This document shows positions 1 through 6,630 of a stretch of DNA of 15,095 bases, piece by piece. Under the pieces are notes generated by a model. It did not search any database, was not told the DNA's origin, and was given only the letters and a program-made list of their open reading frames with translations. Each line of letters opens with the position of its first letter. Positions within the stretch are counted from its first letter, which is position 1. This DNA is from Elusimicrobiota bacterium (GTDB lineage: Bacteria > Elusimicrobiota > Elusimicrobia > JACQJN01): NCBI GenBank assembly GCA_016205045.1, contig JACQJM010000262.1, positions 1 through 15,095 on the forward strand. The letters run 5' to 3'. A program made the position numbers and the translations under genes.

Positions 1-726
1 CTCCTGCCCACCCGTCAGACTTAAGAAAACATCTTCCAAATTCCTGTCTTCTTTAGACGCCTGTTTTTTAAGCTCTTCCAAAGTCCCCACCGCAACCAAT
101 TTCCCCTGTATCATGATCCCCGCCCTGTGGCATATCTTCTCCGCGATCTCTAAAATATGGGTGCAGATAAAAAGAGCCACTCCTCTCCGAGAAAGAGTTT
201 TAAAAATCTCCCTAACCATGCGCCCGCTTTTGGGGTCCAACCCCACCATGGGTTCATCCAAAATAAGAACCTTGGGATCTCTTAAGAGCACGCTGGCCAG
301 AACCACCTTCTGTCTCATCCCATGAGAATAAGACCCCAAGAGTTCTCCCCCCCATTGGGTTAATTCAAACATCTCCAAAAGTTCAGGAATTTTCTTTTTT
401 TGAGTCTCCCAAGGCACACGGTAAAGGTCCCCTACAAACCTTAAAAACTCCGCTCCCGTCAATTTGGGGTACACAAAGGGCTCATCCGGGACCAGGGCCA
501 AACTTTGCTTGGCCTGAACCGATTGGGACACCACATCAAACCCAGCCACCCAGGCCCGGCCTGAGCTGGGGTGGAGCAGTCCTGCAAGCATCTTGACGGT
601 GGTAGTCTTTCCAGCCCCATTGGGCCCCAGAAAACCAAAAATCTCTCCCGGAGGAATTTCCAAGGAGAGATCATCGACTGCCAAAAGGGTTCCGAAACGT
701 TTGGTGAGATGTTGGATGCTTATCAA
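1..726 (-). CDS. ABC transporter ATP-binding protein (partial, 3' end outside window)
   Basis: ATPase subunit of an ABC transporter, expected at the inner face of the membrane driving an unseen permease. The 242 visible residues hold Walker A (GPNGAGKTT, 34-42), the signature motif (YSHGMRQ, 133-139), Walker B (VLILDEP, 153-159) and the switch His (H190 in CTH). The order and the 'GMRQK' wording match the ABC-2/NatA-like class of exporter ATPases; this is family knowledge, and the substrate cannot be read. The terminal LEDVFLSLTG resembles the usual C-terminal end of this class, so little is probably missing. I chose TTG at 726 because it gives the typical start ISIQHLTKRFG and no ATG or GTG lies in frame between it and the upstream pfkB gene. 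It starts 8 nt after the pfkB stop, so the two are probably co-transcribed. No clear Shine-Dalgarno sequence is visible, so the start is less certain than the function. Confidence 0.93.
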   Translation of the reverse strand, partial: MISIQHLTKRFGTLLAVDDLSLEIPPGEIFGFLGPNGAGKTTTVKMLAGLLHPSSGRAWVAGFDVVSQSVQAKQSLALVPDEPFVYPKLTGAEFLRFVGDLYRVPWETQKKKIPELLEMFELTQWGGELLGSYSHGMRQKVVLASVLLRDPKVLILDEPMVGLDPKSGRMVREIFKTLSRRGVALFICTHILEIAEKICHRAGIMIQGKLVAVGTLEELKKQASKEDRNLEDVFLSLTGGQE

Positions 727-734
727 GATGTGAT

Positions 735-1676
735 CTAAACCGTAATCTGAAGAATCTGGGCAGGGTCTTCTACGCGCAAAAGCTCTAAAAATTTCTGGTA
801 ACGGTTTTCAATCAAGGAGGAAGACAGCTTTTCGAGACGGCGAGTGCTGAAATCTTCCACCGTAAAAGAGGCCATCACCGAGCCGTGCACCGCAGCCCGT
901 TTCCAGCTCTGAGCATCTTTAAAATTCCCATCGGAGGCTAGATAACCCAAGAACCCTCCGGCAAATGTGTCTCCTGCCCCGGTGGGATCCACCACGTTCT
1001 CTACGGGGAATGCGGGAAAGGCATAATACCGCCCTTCCGCTAAGAGAAGCGCTCCATGTTCCCCTTTTTTAATCACGACCACCTCCGGACCCCACTCGGA
1101 GAGAACTCTTCCGGCCTTAAAAATATTCTCTTCTTTGGTGAGCAGTCGGGCCTCTTCCTCATTGACGAAGAAAAGATGCACGTGGGCTAGAAGTTCCTTT
1201 AATGCCGCGGGTTTGGAGTGGATCCAGAAATTCATGGTGTCGCACGCCACAATCTCCGGACCGGACATCTGGGACAACACCTCCCACTGGAGATCGGGAT
1301 CGATATTAGCCAGGAATAGAACTTTAGTCTCCTTATGATGGGGTTGAAGTTTGGGCTGAAAATGCTCGATCACATTGAGGTGCGTTTCTAAGGTGTGGGC
1401 CTGATTTAAATCTTTTCCGAACTCTCCCACCCAACGAAAAGTTTTTCCTCCCCGCACTACCTCTAAGCCCGTAAGATCAATTTGTCGTGATTCCAAAAAT
1501 TTTCGGTGGGTTTGAGGAAAATCCTCTCCAATCACTCCCACGACTGAAACCCCTGCAAAAAACCCTGCGGACAAAGAAAAGTAAACCGCCGATCCGCCCA
1601 AGGCCTCCTGACTAGATCCCTTAGGAGTTTTTACGCTGTCCAACGCTATAGATCCTACCACTAATATCGATGCCAT
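735..1676 (-). CDS. PfkB-family carbohydrate/nucleoside kinase
   Basis: A 313-aa kinase of the ribokinase/PfkB family, phosphorylating a sugar or nucleoside with ATP in the cytoplasm. The N-terminal strand MASILVVGSIALDSV leads to the Gly-Gly sugar-site turn (GGSA, 27-30). The C-terminal family signature DPTGAGDTFAGG spans 230-241, with the catalytic base predicted at D236. VNEEEA (171-176) and VIKKGEHGAL (201-210) are also family-typical. The substrate cannot be assigned; adenosine kinase-like and sugar kinase-like members both fit. The start at 1676 gives the canonical beta-strand. The reading frame stays open 15 codons further to a TTG, but that extension is read from a palindromic repeat, so it is rejected. 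A GGAAA lies about 7 nt before the chosen ATG. The gene is followed after 8 nt by the ABC ATPase. Confidence 0.93.
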   Translation of the reverse strand: MASILVVGSIALDSVKTPKGSSQEALGGSAVYFSLSAGFFAGVSVVGVIGEDFPQTHRKFLESRQIDLTGLEVVRGGKTFRWVGEFGKDLNQAHTLETHLNVIEHFQPKLQPHHKETKVLFLANIDPDLQWEVLSQMSGPEIVACDTMNFWIHSKPAALKELLAHVHLFFVNEEEARLLTKEENIFKAGRVLSEWGPEVVVIKKGEHGALLLAEGRYYAFPAFPVENVVDPTGAGDTFAGGFLGYLASDGNFKDAQSWKRAAVHGSVMASFTVEDFSTRRLEKLSSSLIENRYQKFLELLRVEDPAQILQITV

Positions 1677-1708
1677 TTTATATTTCCGATTATTTCCCCT
1701 CACCCCAA

Positions 1709-1731
1709 CCCTCTCCCGCAAGGGGAGAGGG
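1709..1731. repeat. GC-rich palindromic repeat (CCCTCTCCC...GGGAGAGGG)
   Basis: Perfect 9-bp inverted arms (1709-1717 and 1723-1731) flank the 5-nt loop GCAAG, inside a longer block beginning CCCCTCACCCCAACC at about 1697. Intergenic palindromes of this wording are, to my recollection, dispersed in many unrelated bacterial genomes. The element sits between the SurA-like gene and pfkB on their transcribed strand and could form an mRNA hairpin. No T-tract follows on either strand, so I do not call it an intrinsic terminator. Confidence 0.75.
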
Positions 1732-1752
1732 GATACGGGGAAGTTCTGATTT

Positions 1753-1840
1753 AATCCAAAATCGGCAATCCAGCCGGACCCTAAAAACGTCTGGAGCCGG
1801 CACTCCCCGATCTTAATCGGGTCCCACAGAAATCCAAAAT
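1753..1840. repeat. Short element bounded by 10-bp direct repeats
   Basis: AATCCAAAAT occurs at 1753-1762 and again at 1831-1840, enclosing 68 nt with internal dyads, among them CCCGATCTTAATCGGG (1806-1821, read with one mismatch-free core GATC/TTAATC and CCGAT...ATCGG arms). The layout is that of a very small inserted element with a target duplication, but chance repetition of an A-rich 10-mer is also possible. No protein is encoded in this spacer. Confidence 0.4.
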
Positions 1841-1842
1841 TG

Positions 1843-2547
1843 TTAGAGTCCCTTCTCCCTTTGTTCCAGATAACTTTTCACTTCTAATCCTGCCGCGGCC
1901 TGTCGCAGAACAAAATTGATGAGATGCACCGCCCTTTCCTGGGTTAAGTCTTGCGTGAATTTATCTTTATCTTTTTCGAAGTTCTTTAAAGAGCCCGTGT
2001 TTCTCTGTTTATACTCCGTGCGGATCTCCTCTGGGCTCAATTTGGCGGTCATAAACAGAAGTTGACGCAGCTTATAAGATAGTAAGGTCTTGCGCCGCCA
2101 CTCCTCATACTCTTCGGGAGTCATGCGATAATAAATCTGGATGGCCTGAAGATACTGACGCTGGTCAAAAGCACCGTTTCTTTGAAACCCTGGATTGTGT
2201 TGGATATCGCTGGCAAGTTCCAAATCGGTAACCTTAAGTCCCAACTCTTTGGCTTTTTGGTACAACACCTCCTCCACGATCATCTCGCGCAAGGTTTCCT
2301 GTTTGATTTGGGTTTCCAAAGCTTCAGGAACCTCTTTTTTCTCTTCCTTCAATCTCTCGATGGTTCTTGAAACCTGGACCTGGAACCTTTGATAAGGAAT
2401 CTTTGTTTTACCTACTTCCGCCACCGCCCCGGACCGGTCGGCGCTGTTGAACAAATACCCTCCCATTCCCACAAAAATGCTGATCAAAAACACGGAGATC
2501 GTGGAAATGAAGATCGGTCGGCGATACTTTATCAGGTAGGCGATCAC
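1843..2547 (-). CDS. Membrane-anchored SurA/PpiD-like chaperone without PPIase domain
   Basis: A 234-aa protein with one N-terminal membrane segment (about 11-33, PIFISTISVFLISIFVGM) and a helical periplasmic region like the N-terminal domain of SurA/PpiD folding factors: GKTKIPYQRF (46-55), an 'LREMIVEEVLYQKAKELG' helix and the downstream NPGFQ..GAFDQRQY motif that precedes the substrate-binding helices. Family members usually carry a parvulin-type peptidyl-prolyl isomerase domain before the last helix. Here the sequence passes straight from SPEEIRTEYKQR to the C-terminal helices, so it is probably a chaperone only. The start is GTG at 2547; a stop codon lies two codons upstream in frame, so no longer version exists. 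There is no Shine-Dalgarno, and the bactofilin stop lies 13 nt upstream, which suggests translational coupling. Confidence 0.8.
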   Translation of the reverse strand: MIAYLIKYRRPIFISTISVFLISIFVGMGGYLFNSADRSGAVAEVGKTKIPYQRFQVQVSRTIERLKEEKKEVPEALETQIKQETLREMIVEEVLYQKAKELGLKVTDLELASDIQHNPGFQRNGAFDQRQYLQAIQIYYRMTPEEYEEWRRKTLLSYKLRQLLFMTAKLSPEEIRTEYKQRNTGSLKNFEKDKDKFTQDLTQERAVHLINFVLRQAAAGLEVKSYLEQREKGL

Positions 2548-2560
2548 GAATTAGTTTTAA

Positions 2561-2974
2561 TTAGGCTTTAACAGAGGCTAGATCTTCCTGAAGAGCTTTC
2601 TTTCGATTTTCAGAAATCCCTTTCATGGTGCAATTGCCCTCAAAAAAAGCGCCTTCCTCAATCATGAGCTTGGAGGTGCGAATATCTCCCACGACTTTCC
2701 CGTGGGCTAAAATCTCGATACGCTGGGTTCCGGTCACGTTTCCCTGAACGTGTCCCCCCACCACCACGCTTTCCGCGGAGATATCTCCGTGGATGCGGCC
2801 GGGTTCTCCGATGATCACCATCTGACCATCCGTAATGCCGCCTTCTATTCTACCATCCACCCGTAAAGAACCCTTAGCGGTGAGCACTCCCTGAAAATAG
2901 GCTTCGCGACCGACAAAGGTGACTACTTCGGTTGAATCCACATTCACGGACGACTCTTTCTTAAAAATCCCCAT
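2561..2974 (-). CDS. Bactofilin family cytoskeletal protein
   Basis: A 137-aa bactofilin (DUF583), a protein that self-assembles into filaments or membrane-associated patches and recruits wall-synthesis or wall-remodelling enzymes. The polar N-terminus MGIFKKESS is followed by a right-handed beta-helix core (about 20-115) with the regular hydrophobic/Gly periodicity: GVLTAKGSLRVDGRIEGGI, IHGDISAESVVVGGHVQGNV, GKVVGDIRTSKLMIEEGAFFEG. A basic/acidic helical tail ends the protein. Length is typical for the family. A purine-rich run AGGGGG lies about 6 nt before the ATG. It follows the M23 peptidase gene by 30 bp. Bactofilin-M23 adjacency is a known arrangement in several phyla and supports a joint role in cell shape. 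Confidence 0.93.
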   Translation of the reverse strand: MGIFKKESSVNVDSTEVVTFVGREAYFQGVLTAKGSLRVDGRIEGGITDGQMVIIGEPGRIHGDISAESVVVGGHVQGNVTGTQRIEILAHGKVVGDIRTSKLMIEEGAFFEGNCTMKGISENRKKALQEDLASVKA

Positions 2975-3004
2975 ATTCGACCCCCTTTTCTATCTCCTTT
3001 CCTT

Positions 3005-4000
3005 CTAATTTCCCTCCTCCTCAAAAGGAGAACGTCGAGGCTTTAACATTCCGCTTCTTTTTTCTCCCACTTTCAAAAATTTCAGAGGATTGACAGGCTT
3101 TCCGTTAAGCCACACCTCGTAATGCAGATGATCTCCCGTGGAACGGCCCGTGGTGCCCATATAGGCAATGGGCTGGCCTCGTTTGACGATGTTTCCTTCC
3201 TTCACAAGCACTCGGGAAGTATGGCCATACAGCGTGGAAAATCCGTAACCATGATCGACCACCATCATCATCCCGTACCCGCTGGACCAGCGAGCGACTC
3301 GCACCACCCCTTCTGCGGTGGCATACACGGGAGTATCCGCCTGGTTAGCGAGATCTATCCCAGAGTGGAACTCCCCATTTTCGCCTTCTCCATAAAACCC
3401 AAAGGGAGAGAAACGATAGCCAAAGGGAGAAGTGATGCGCCCCTCCGTAGGCCATATATTGGGCGTGGATTGGTAAAGGCTCCTCGCATTGGCGACATAC
3501 CACGCAATTTCTTGAAAACTGGCCAGACGCCTGACGGACTCTGTGTGGATCTCCCTGGCTCTTTTGTGAATCAAGGGTTGCGGGACCTCAGAAACCTTGC
3601 CGGACCAAATTCGTTTAAGATCAAACCGATCCTGAGAGAGAGGGCCTCCGATGCCCTCTTCCTCAATAATAGCCTTGCGGCTCTGCATGCCCAACAACAG
3701 CCTCAGCCGCTCATCCGTAGTTCGCGCCAACTGCAGGAAATCCCTGGACTGATCTACCTCTTTAGCGAAATAGGCCACCTTGGCCTTCAGCATCTGGTTG
3801 TCTGCCTTGGTCACCCAATAATCGAGATGGCGGCCCACCACAAATCCAGCCCAGATGGTCAACCCGGTCCAAAAGAAGAACATAAAGGAAAGGAAGGAAA
3901 CCGAAAAATGCATTTTCCACAGGGGCCAGTCGGCATGAGGAATGACCAACACCGAAACCTCTTTGGAAAAAACCCGCTTCAATTTATCCCAAATAATCAT
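3005..4000 (-). CDS. M23 family zinc metallopeptidase (LytM-type), membrane-anchored
   Basis: A 331-aa bitopic envelope protein predicted to cleave peptidoglycan cross-links, or to regulate wall hydrolases. It has a cytoplasmic N-terminus, one membrane segment (about 33-56), a helical, possibly coiled-coil stretch (about 62-105) and a C-terminal M23 domain (about 185-310). Zinc and catalytic residues are intact: H212 and D216 in FHSGIDLA, H260 in LYGH, H291 and H293 in HLHYEVW. The entry ITSPFGYRFSPFGF and the exit GKPVNPLKFL are also family-typical. With all ligands present it should be an active peptidase. The ATG at 4000 starts just before the membrane anchor. No Shine-Dalgarno is evident, and an inverted repeat occupies the leader. 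It heads the M23-bactofilin-chaperone operon. Confidence 0.93.
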   Translation of the reverse strand: MIIWDKLKRVFSKEVSVLVIPHADWPLWKMHFSVSFLSFMFFFWTGLTIWAGFVVGRHLDYWVTKADNQMLKAKVAYFAKEVDQSRDFLQLARTTDERLRLLLGMQSRKAIIEEEGIGGPLSQDRFDLKRIWSGKVSEVPQPLIHKRAREIHTESVRRLASFQEIAWYVANARSLYQSTPNIWPTEGRITSPFGYRFSPFGFYGEGENGEFHSGIDLANQADTPVYATAEGVVRVARWSSGYGMMMVVDHGYGFSTLYGHTSRVLVKEGNIVKRGQPIAYMGTTGRSTGDHLHYEVWLNGKPVNPLKFLKVGEKRSGMLKPRRSPFEEEGN

Positions 4001-4003
4001 AAT

Positions 4004-4020
4004 GTAAACAGAATGTTTAC
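4004..4020 (-). promoter_or_regulatory. Inverted repeat in the M23 leader (candidate operator)
   Basis: GTAAAC-AGAAT-GTTTAC is a perfect 6-bp inverted repeat with a 5-bp spacer, ending 4 nt before the M23 start codon. It overlaps the position where transcription from the candidate promoter at 4023-4031 would begin. It could be a repressor site or a small leader hairpin; no regulator is encoded in the window. Confidence 0.45.
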
Positions 4021-4022
4021 TA

Positions 4023-4031
4023 TTTATAGCA
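4023..4031 (-). promoter_or_regulatory. Candidate extended -10 promoter for the M23 operon
   Basis: On the minus strand TGC-TATAAA matches an extended -10 element (TGnTATAAT with one mismatch). The predicted start of transcription is near 4016, giving a leader of about 16 nt. No convincing -35 hexamer is seen at the expected distance, as is usual for extended -10 promoters. Confidence 0.45.
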
Positions 4032-4119
4032 AATTTGTAGAGGGGGATTCTCTGTTTTCTACGCGTGTGATCCGAGAACAGGCACGTCCTGGATGGTCGC
4101 TCACCTTCATAGACTAACC

Positions 4120-4410
4120 CCAGAAATAAAATTTGTCAATAGTTCGACACTCTGAACCTTTCCCAGTTTTTTTGAAGTTTTCACCGTAACCATGCGATTA
4201 CCCCTGTTTTCGGTAAGCGGGGCCTGTCTGGGGTTGCCGCTGCGAAAATCGGTCCGGTGGCCACCGGACCTACCCCTCTCGGGTCGACCTAGAGCGAAAT
4301 GCGACCCTGCGAGACGGTTTTCTTCGGGCAATCCCCAGCCACCCGCTTGCCCGCCGGAGAGTAGAGCTTGCACAGTAATTCCGCAAAAATTTTGGGAAAG
4401 GTCCAGAAGT
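4120..4410. other. Intergenic structured region, no gene seen
   Basis: The space between the divergent M23 and 678-aa genes is 472 bp. Open frames cross it on both strands but show no protein-like composition or start signal, and they read through palindromes. The middle part (about 4190-4370) is rich in dyads: CCCCTG...CGGGG (4201-4222), a perfect 20-bp palindrome (4251-4270) and a GGTCGACC-centred hairpin (4276-4294). This looks like a repeat element or a structured regulatory region, not coding sequence. Confidence 0.5.
4251..4270. repeat. Perfect 20-bp palindrome
   Basis: GGTCCGGTGGCCACCGGACC is its own exact reverse complement over 20 bp. It is followed at once by a second dyad, CTCT-cg-GGTCGACC-t-AGAG (4276-4294). 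Either could extrude as a cruciform or fold in RNA. There is no T-tract, so it is not a classical terminator. Confidence 0.85.
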
Positions 4411-4417
4411 GAGGGGC

Positions 4418-4446
4418 TTGACAAATCAAGAGAGGAGGGACATAAT
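4418..4446 (+). promoter_or_regulatory. Sigma70-type promoter for the 678-aa gene
   Basis: Consensus -35 TTGACA (4418-4423), a 17-nt spacer and -10 CATAAT (4441-4446, one mismatch). The expected transcription start is about 4453, giving a leader of about 20 nt with AAGG at 4466-4469 just before the ATG at 4473. This is the strongest promoter visible in the window. Confidence 0.75.
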
Positions 4447-4472
4447 TCGGAGACGGGCTGTCCTTAAGGCTC

Positions 4473-6509
4473 ATGAAAAAACAAGTCGCTCTCTGGTCCT
4501 TACTTCTTCTTGGTTTGTACGGTCCTACTTCCTCTGCCCCTGCCCAGGAACAAGCCTGTTCCACCGATCCGGAAGCCGACCAATATTTAAACAGCCTCAA
4601 CAATGAGTTAAATCAATTCCAGGAAGGGCTTGCGGATTCGCCAAACGATCTTAAGACGCTGACCGCCCTTTCTAAGAATTGGGAAGAGCTTAAGAACAAA
4701 GTACGGGAAGTTCAGGAAAAGCAAGCTAATGGAGATTGCGTCTCCCCTCTGGCGGATCAGATCACCGCGAACACCAAAAACACTGACCTGAATGTTTTCT
4801 ATAAAATGGAGGACAGCCTAGGAAGCCTCTATTCCGTTTTAGATAAAAAAATCAATGGGGACCCTCCCGACCTGACAAATCTTCCCCAGGATTGGCAGCA
4901 ATTGACACTGGAAGAGAAATCCCGGTGGGGAAAGGTGTTTCTGGATCACGAGAAGATTCTCGTTCGGATACGACCGACCGACCTCGTGGTGCTTGTTCTG
5001 AAAGGCGAGAACATGAAGGCTCAAAAAAAATCCAAGCAGCGGACCCATCTCGATTTATCGGCCCAGAAATTAGGCGGGGTTCAAGCCAAAATTAAAAATA
5101 GCAAGGATAATCCACGTGCGCTCAATGCCATGTATGATGCTAACGCAGCCAAGGGAACAGGATCCTCTTGGGATAGAATAAAAAATCTATATCCCAATTT
5201 CTCTTACAACCCTTCCGTAGGAGCTTCCCCTCCTAATCGGAACACTCGATCCACTTTAGCGACGCCGGTTGTGGCGGCACTTTCAACACCTGCTCCCTCT
5301 ACTCGGCCCCCAAAAACACCCACCTCTGCTTCTGTCCAAGCACCCTCTAACAATCTATGGGAAAAAGCAAAACAAGCCTCTCACCAAGATCTGGCTAAGT
5401 GGCAAAGCAGACATGAAATAGAAGCGAAGAAAGCCGAAAGACTCATGCAGGAAAATTGTGGCCATGGGCCTTATGGCGCGGGTGGAAAAAACTCCTGGGA
5501 CTGCATGAAAGGCGTTGCAGGATGGGGATTTAACAAGTTTTGGGGCGGGGTGGATGTCCTGGGAATGTCTTTCACCGGGAAAGGTGGCGAAAAAGAAATA
5601 GGCAAAATGGCTCTGAACTCCTTTCCCCCCACGGCAGTACCTATGGCGATAAATGATTACAGAAATCGCCCCAGCCTGGCCAACTTGGGCTTTGTGGGCC
5701 TGAGCGTTGTTGGATTGGGAGAAGTTGGCGCTGTCGCGAGAGCAGGAAAGATTGCGAATGAAGTAGGGGACGTGGCTCGGGCGACAAGAGAAGCTAAAGC
5801 GATTTCTGGCGCAGCCAGAGGCGCTGAAGAAGCCGGCCAAGCGGCTCATGTCGCTGGGGAAGCCGCAGAAATGGCGCACGATGCCGGCCAAGCCGCCCGA
5901 ACTGCCGGGGAAGTGGCGGATGTGGCGCAGGATGCCGGCCAAGCCGGAACCTCCGCCAGAACCGCAAAAGGTGCCATTAGATACGACCCCAGATCTGACC
6001 CTAAATTTAGATCCGGAGACCCTGACTATCTTTACAAAGTTCCCCTGGAAGAACGGGCTGTTTTAAGGGCAAACAGTCAATTGTACCATAGCCTTCAAAC
6101 CAAAATTCCTGGATTTGTCCCCATTAACAACGCCGAACTAGATCAACTAATCCAAAAAACAAGAGCACCTGTTTGGCGGCAGGAAAAATCTGTGGCAGAA
6201 TGCCTCCAAGCAAGCGCCAAATATTCGGGCATGAAGATGTCGCCAGATGAATTCAAAAGGATGACAGAAGGCTTTGCCACCTCAAGTTTAGCCAGGGCTT
6301 CTTTGGGTGCTGCCCCCGAGGTTCTTAATGGCAACGCGATGGTTTTTCGCCGCGCGTCGGACAGGCGTTGGATTTTGATCGATACAGTAAAGAATGAAGG
6401 GGTCATTCTTCATCCCAATGGAGATATCTATGGTTTCGTTTCTGGGAACCCTGACAGATCCCTGGATCACTTCATCCGAGAAATTTTGGCCTACCCCATT
6501 CCCCAGTAG
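4473..6509 (+). CDS. Exported multi-region protein with Ala-rich repeats and C39-like C-terminal domain; function unknown
   Basis: I do not recognise this 678-aa protein as a named family. Seen: a Sec signal peptide (1-24, cleavage likely after APA), a charged helical N-terminal region (about 30-245), a Thr/Pro/Ser linker (about 248-293), a second helical region with four Gly/Trp-rich turns and two Cys (C329, C344), and a hydrophobic stretch GFVGLSVVGLGEVGAVARAG (406-425) like the segments preceding toxin tips in polymorphic toxins. Two and a half 17-residue AGQAA..AGE.A..A.D repeats (454-500) follow, then a globular C-terminal domain (about 505-678). In that domain Q570, C577 (AECLQASAKYSG) and D637 (WILIDT) line up with the Gln-Cys...Asp pattern of C39 peptidases, but the His position appears to be N621. 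Inference: a secreted or surface mosaic protein, possibly toxin-like. No immunity gene is evident. It precedes the PP2C-FHA fusion by 121 bp on the same strand. Confidence 0.85.
   Translation: MKKQVALWSLLLLGLYGPTSSAPAQEQACSTDPEADQYLNSLNNELNQFQEGLADSPNDLKTLTALSKNWEELKNKVREVQEKQANGDCVSPLADQITANTKNTDLNVFYKMEDSLGSLYSVLDKKINGDPPDLTNLPQDWQQLTLEEKSRWGKVFLDHEKILVRIRPTDLVVLVLKGENMKAQKKSKQRTHLDLSAQKLGGVQAKIKNSKDNPRALNAMYDANAAKGTGSSWDRIKNLYPNFSYNPSVGASPPNRNTRSTLATPVVAALSTPAPSTRPPKTPTSASVQAPSNNLWEKAKQASHQDLAKWQSRHEIEAKKAERLMQENCGHGPYGAGGKNSWDCMKGVAGWGFNKFWGGVDVLGMSFTGKGGEKEIGKMALNSFPPTAVPMAINDYRNRPSLANLGFVGLSVVGLGEVGAVARAGKIANEVGDVARATREAKAISGAARGAEEAGQAAHVAGEAAEMAHDAGQAARTAGEVADVAQDAGQAGTSARTAKGAIRYDPRSDPKFRSGDPDYLYKVPLEERAVLRANSQLYHSLQTKIPGFVPINNAELDQLIQKTRAPVWRQEKSVAECLQASAKYSGMKMSPDEFKRMTEGFATSSLARASLGAAPEVLNGNAMVFRRASDRRWILIDTVKNEGVILHPNGDIYGFVSGNPDRSLDHFIREILAYPIPQ
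5832..5949 (+). repeat. 51-bp in-frame tandem repeat
   Basis: GCCGGCCAAGC recurs at 5832, 5883 and 5934, exactly 51 nt apart, giving two full units and a partial third. The units encode 17-residue Ala/Gly-rich helical repeats (protein residues 454-470, 471-487, 488 onward). Unit 1 and unit 2 differ at many third and some second positions, so the duplication is not recent. A copy-number change would keep the frame. Confidence 0.85.
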
Positions 6510-6580
6510 TTCCACGATTCACAAAGAATATCCTTCAAAATTTATTCATAACCATATATCTAATGCTCCCCCAAAGACCC

Positions 6581-6609
6581 TTGACAGAAAATCTGGAGGC
6601 TGGTAACCT
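6581..6609 (+). promoter_or_regulatory. Candidate promoter for the PP2C-FHA-kinase gene
   Basis: TTGACA at 6581-6586 is a perfect -35; 17 nt later TAACCT (6604-6609) is a weak -10. The gene may therefore be transcribed on its own as well as from the promoter at 4418. AAGAAAGG at 6611-6618 is the nearest Shine-Dalgarno-like run, 12 nt before the ATG, which is longer than usual. Confidence 0.4.
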
Positions 6610-6630
6610 TAAGAAAGGTCCCAGCTGTTT

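Noticed and set aside
1677..1721. 15-codon N-terminal extension of the PfkB kinase from a TTG start
   Set aside because: The extension is translated from the palindromic repeat and its Arg/Gly-rich residues do not fit the family; the ATG at 1676 begins the conserved first beta-strand.
1709..1740. Intrinsic terminator between the chaperone gene and pfkB
   Set aside because: The hairpin is strong, but no run of T follows it on the minus strand; it matches a dispersed palindromic repeat better.
3122..4117. 331-codon open frame on the plus strand opposite the M23 gene
   Set aside because: It is a mirror frame of a gene with intact M23 motifs; its own product is rich in His/Pro without recognisable domains.
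4190..4370. Integron attC-like recombination site
   Set aside because: Dyads are present, but there is no RYYYAAC/GTTRRRY pair at the ends and no integrase or gene cassette nearby.
4107..4424. 105-codon minus-strand open frame in the intergenic region
   Set aside because: It reads through the 20-bp palindrome and neighbouring dyads, has no clear start signal and no protein-like pattern.
5355..5942. 195-codon minus-strand open frame inside the 678-aa gene
   Set aside because: It overlaps the Ala-rich repeat of a gene with signal peptide and promoter; the frame is open because of GC-rich repetition.
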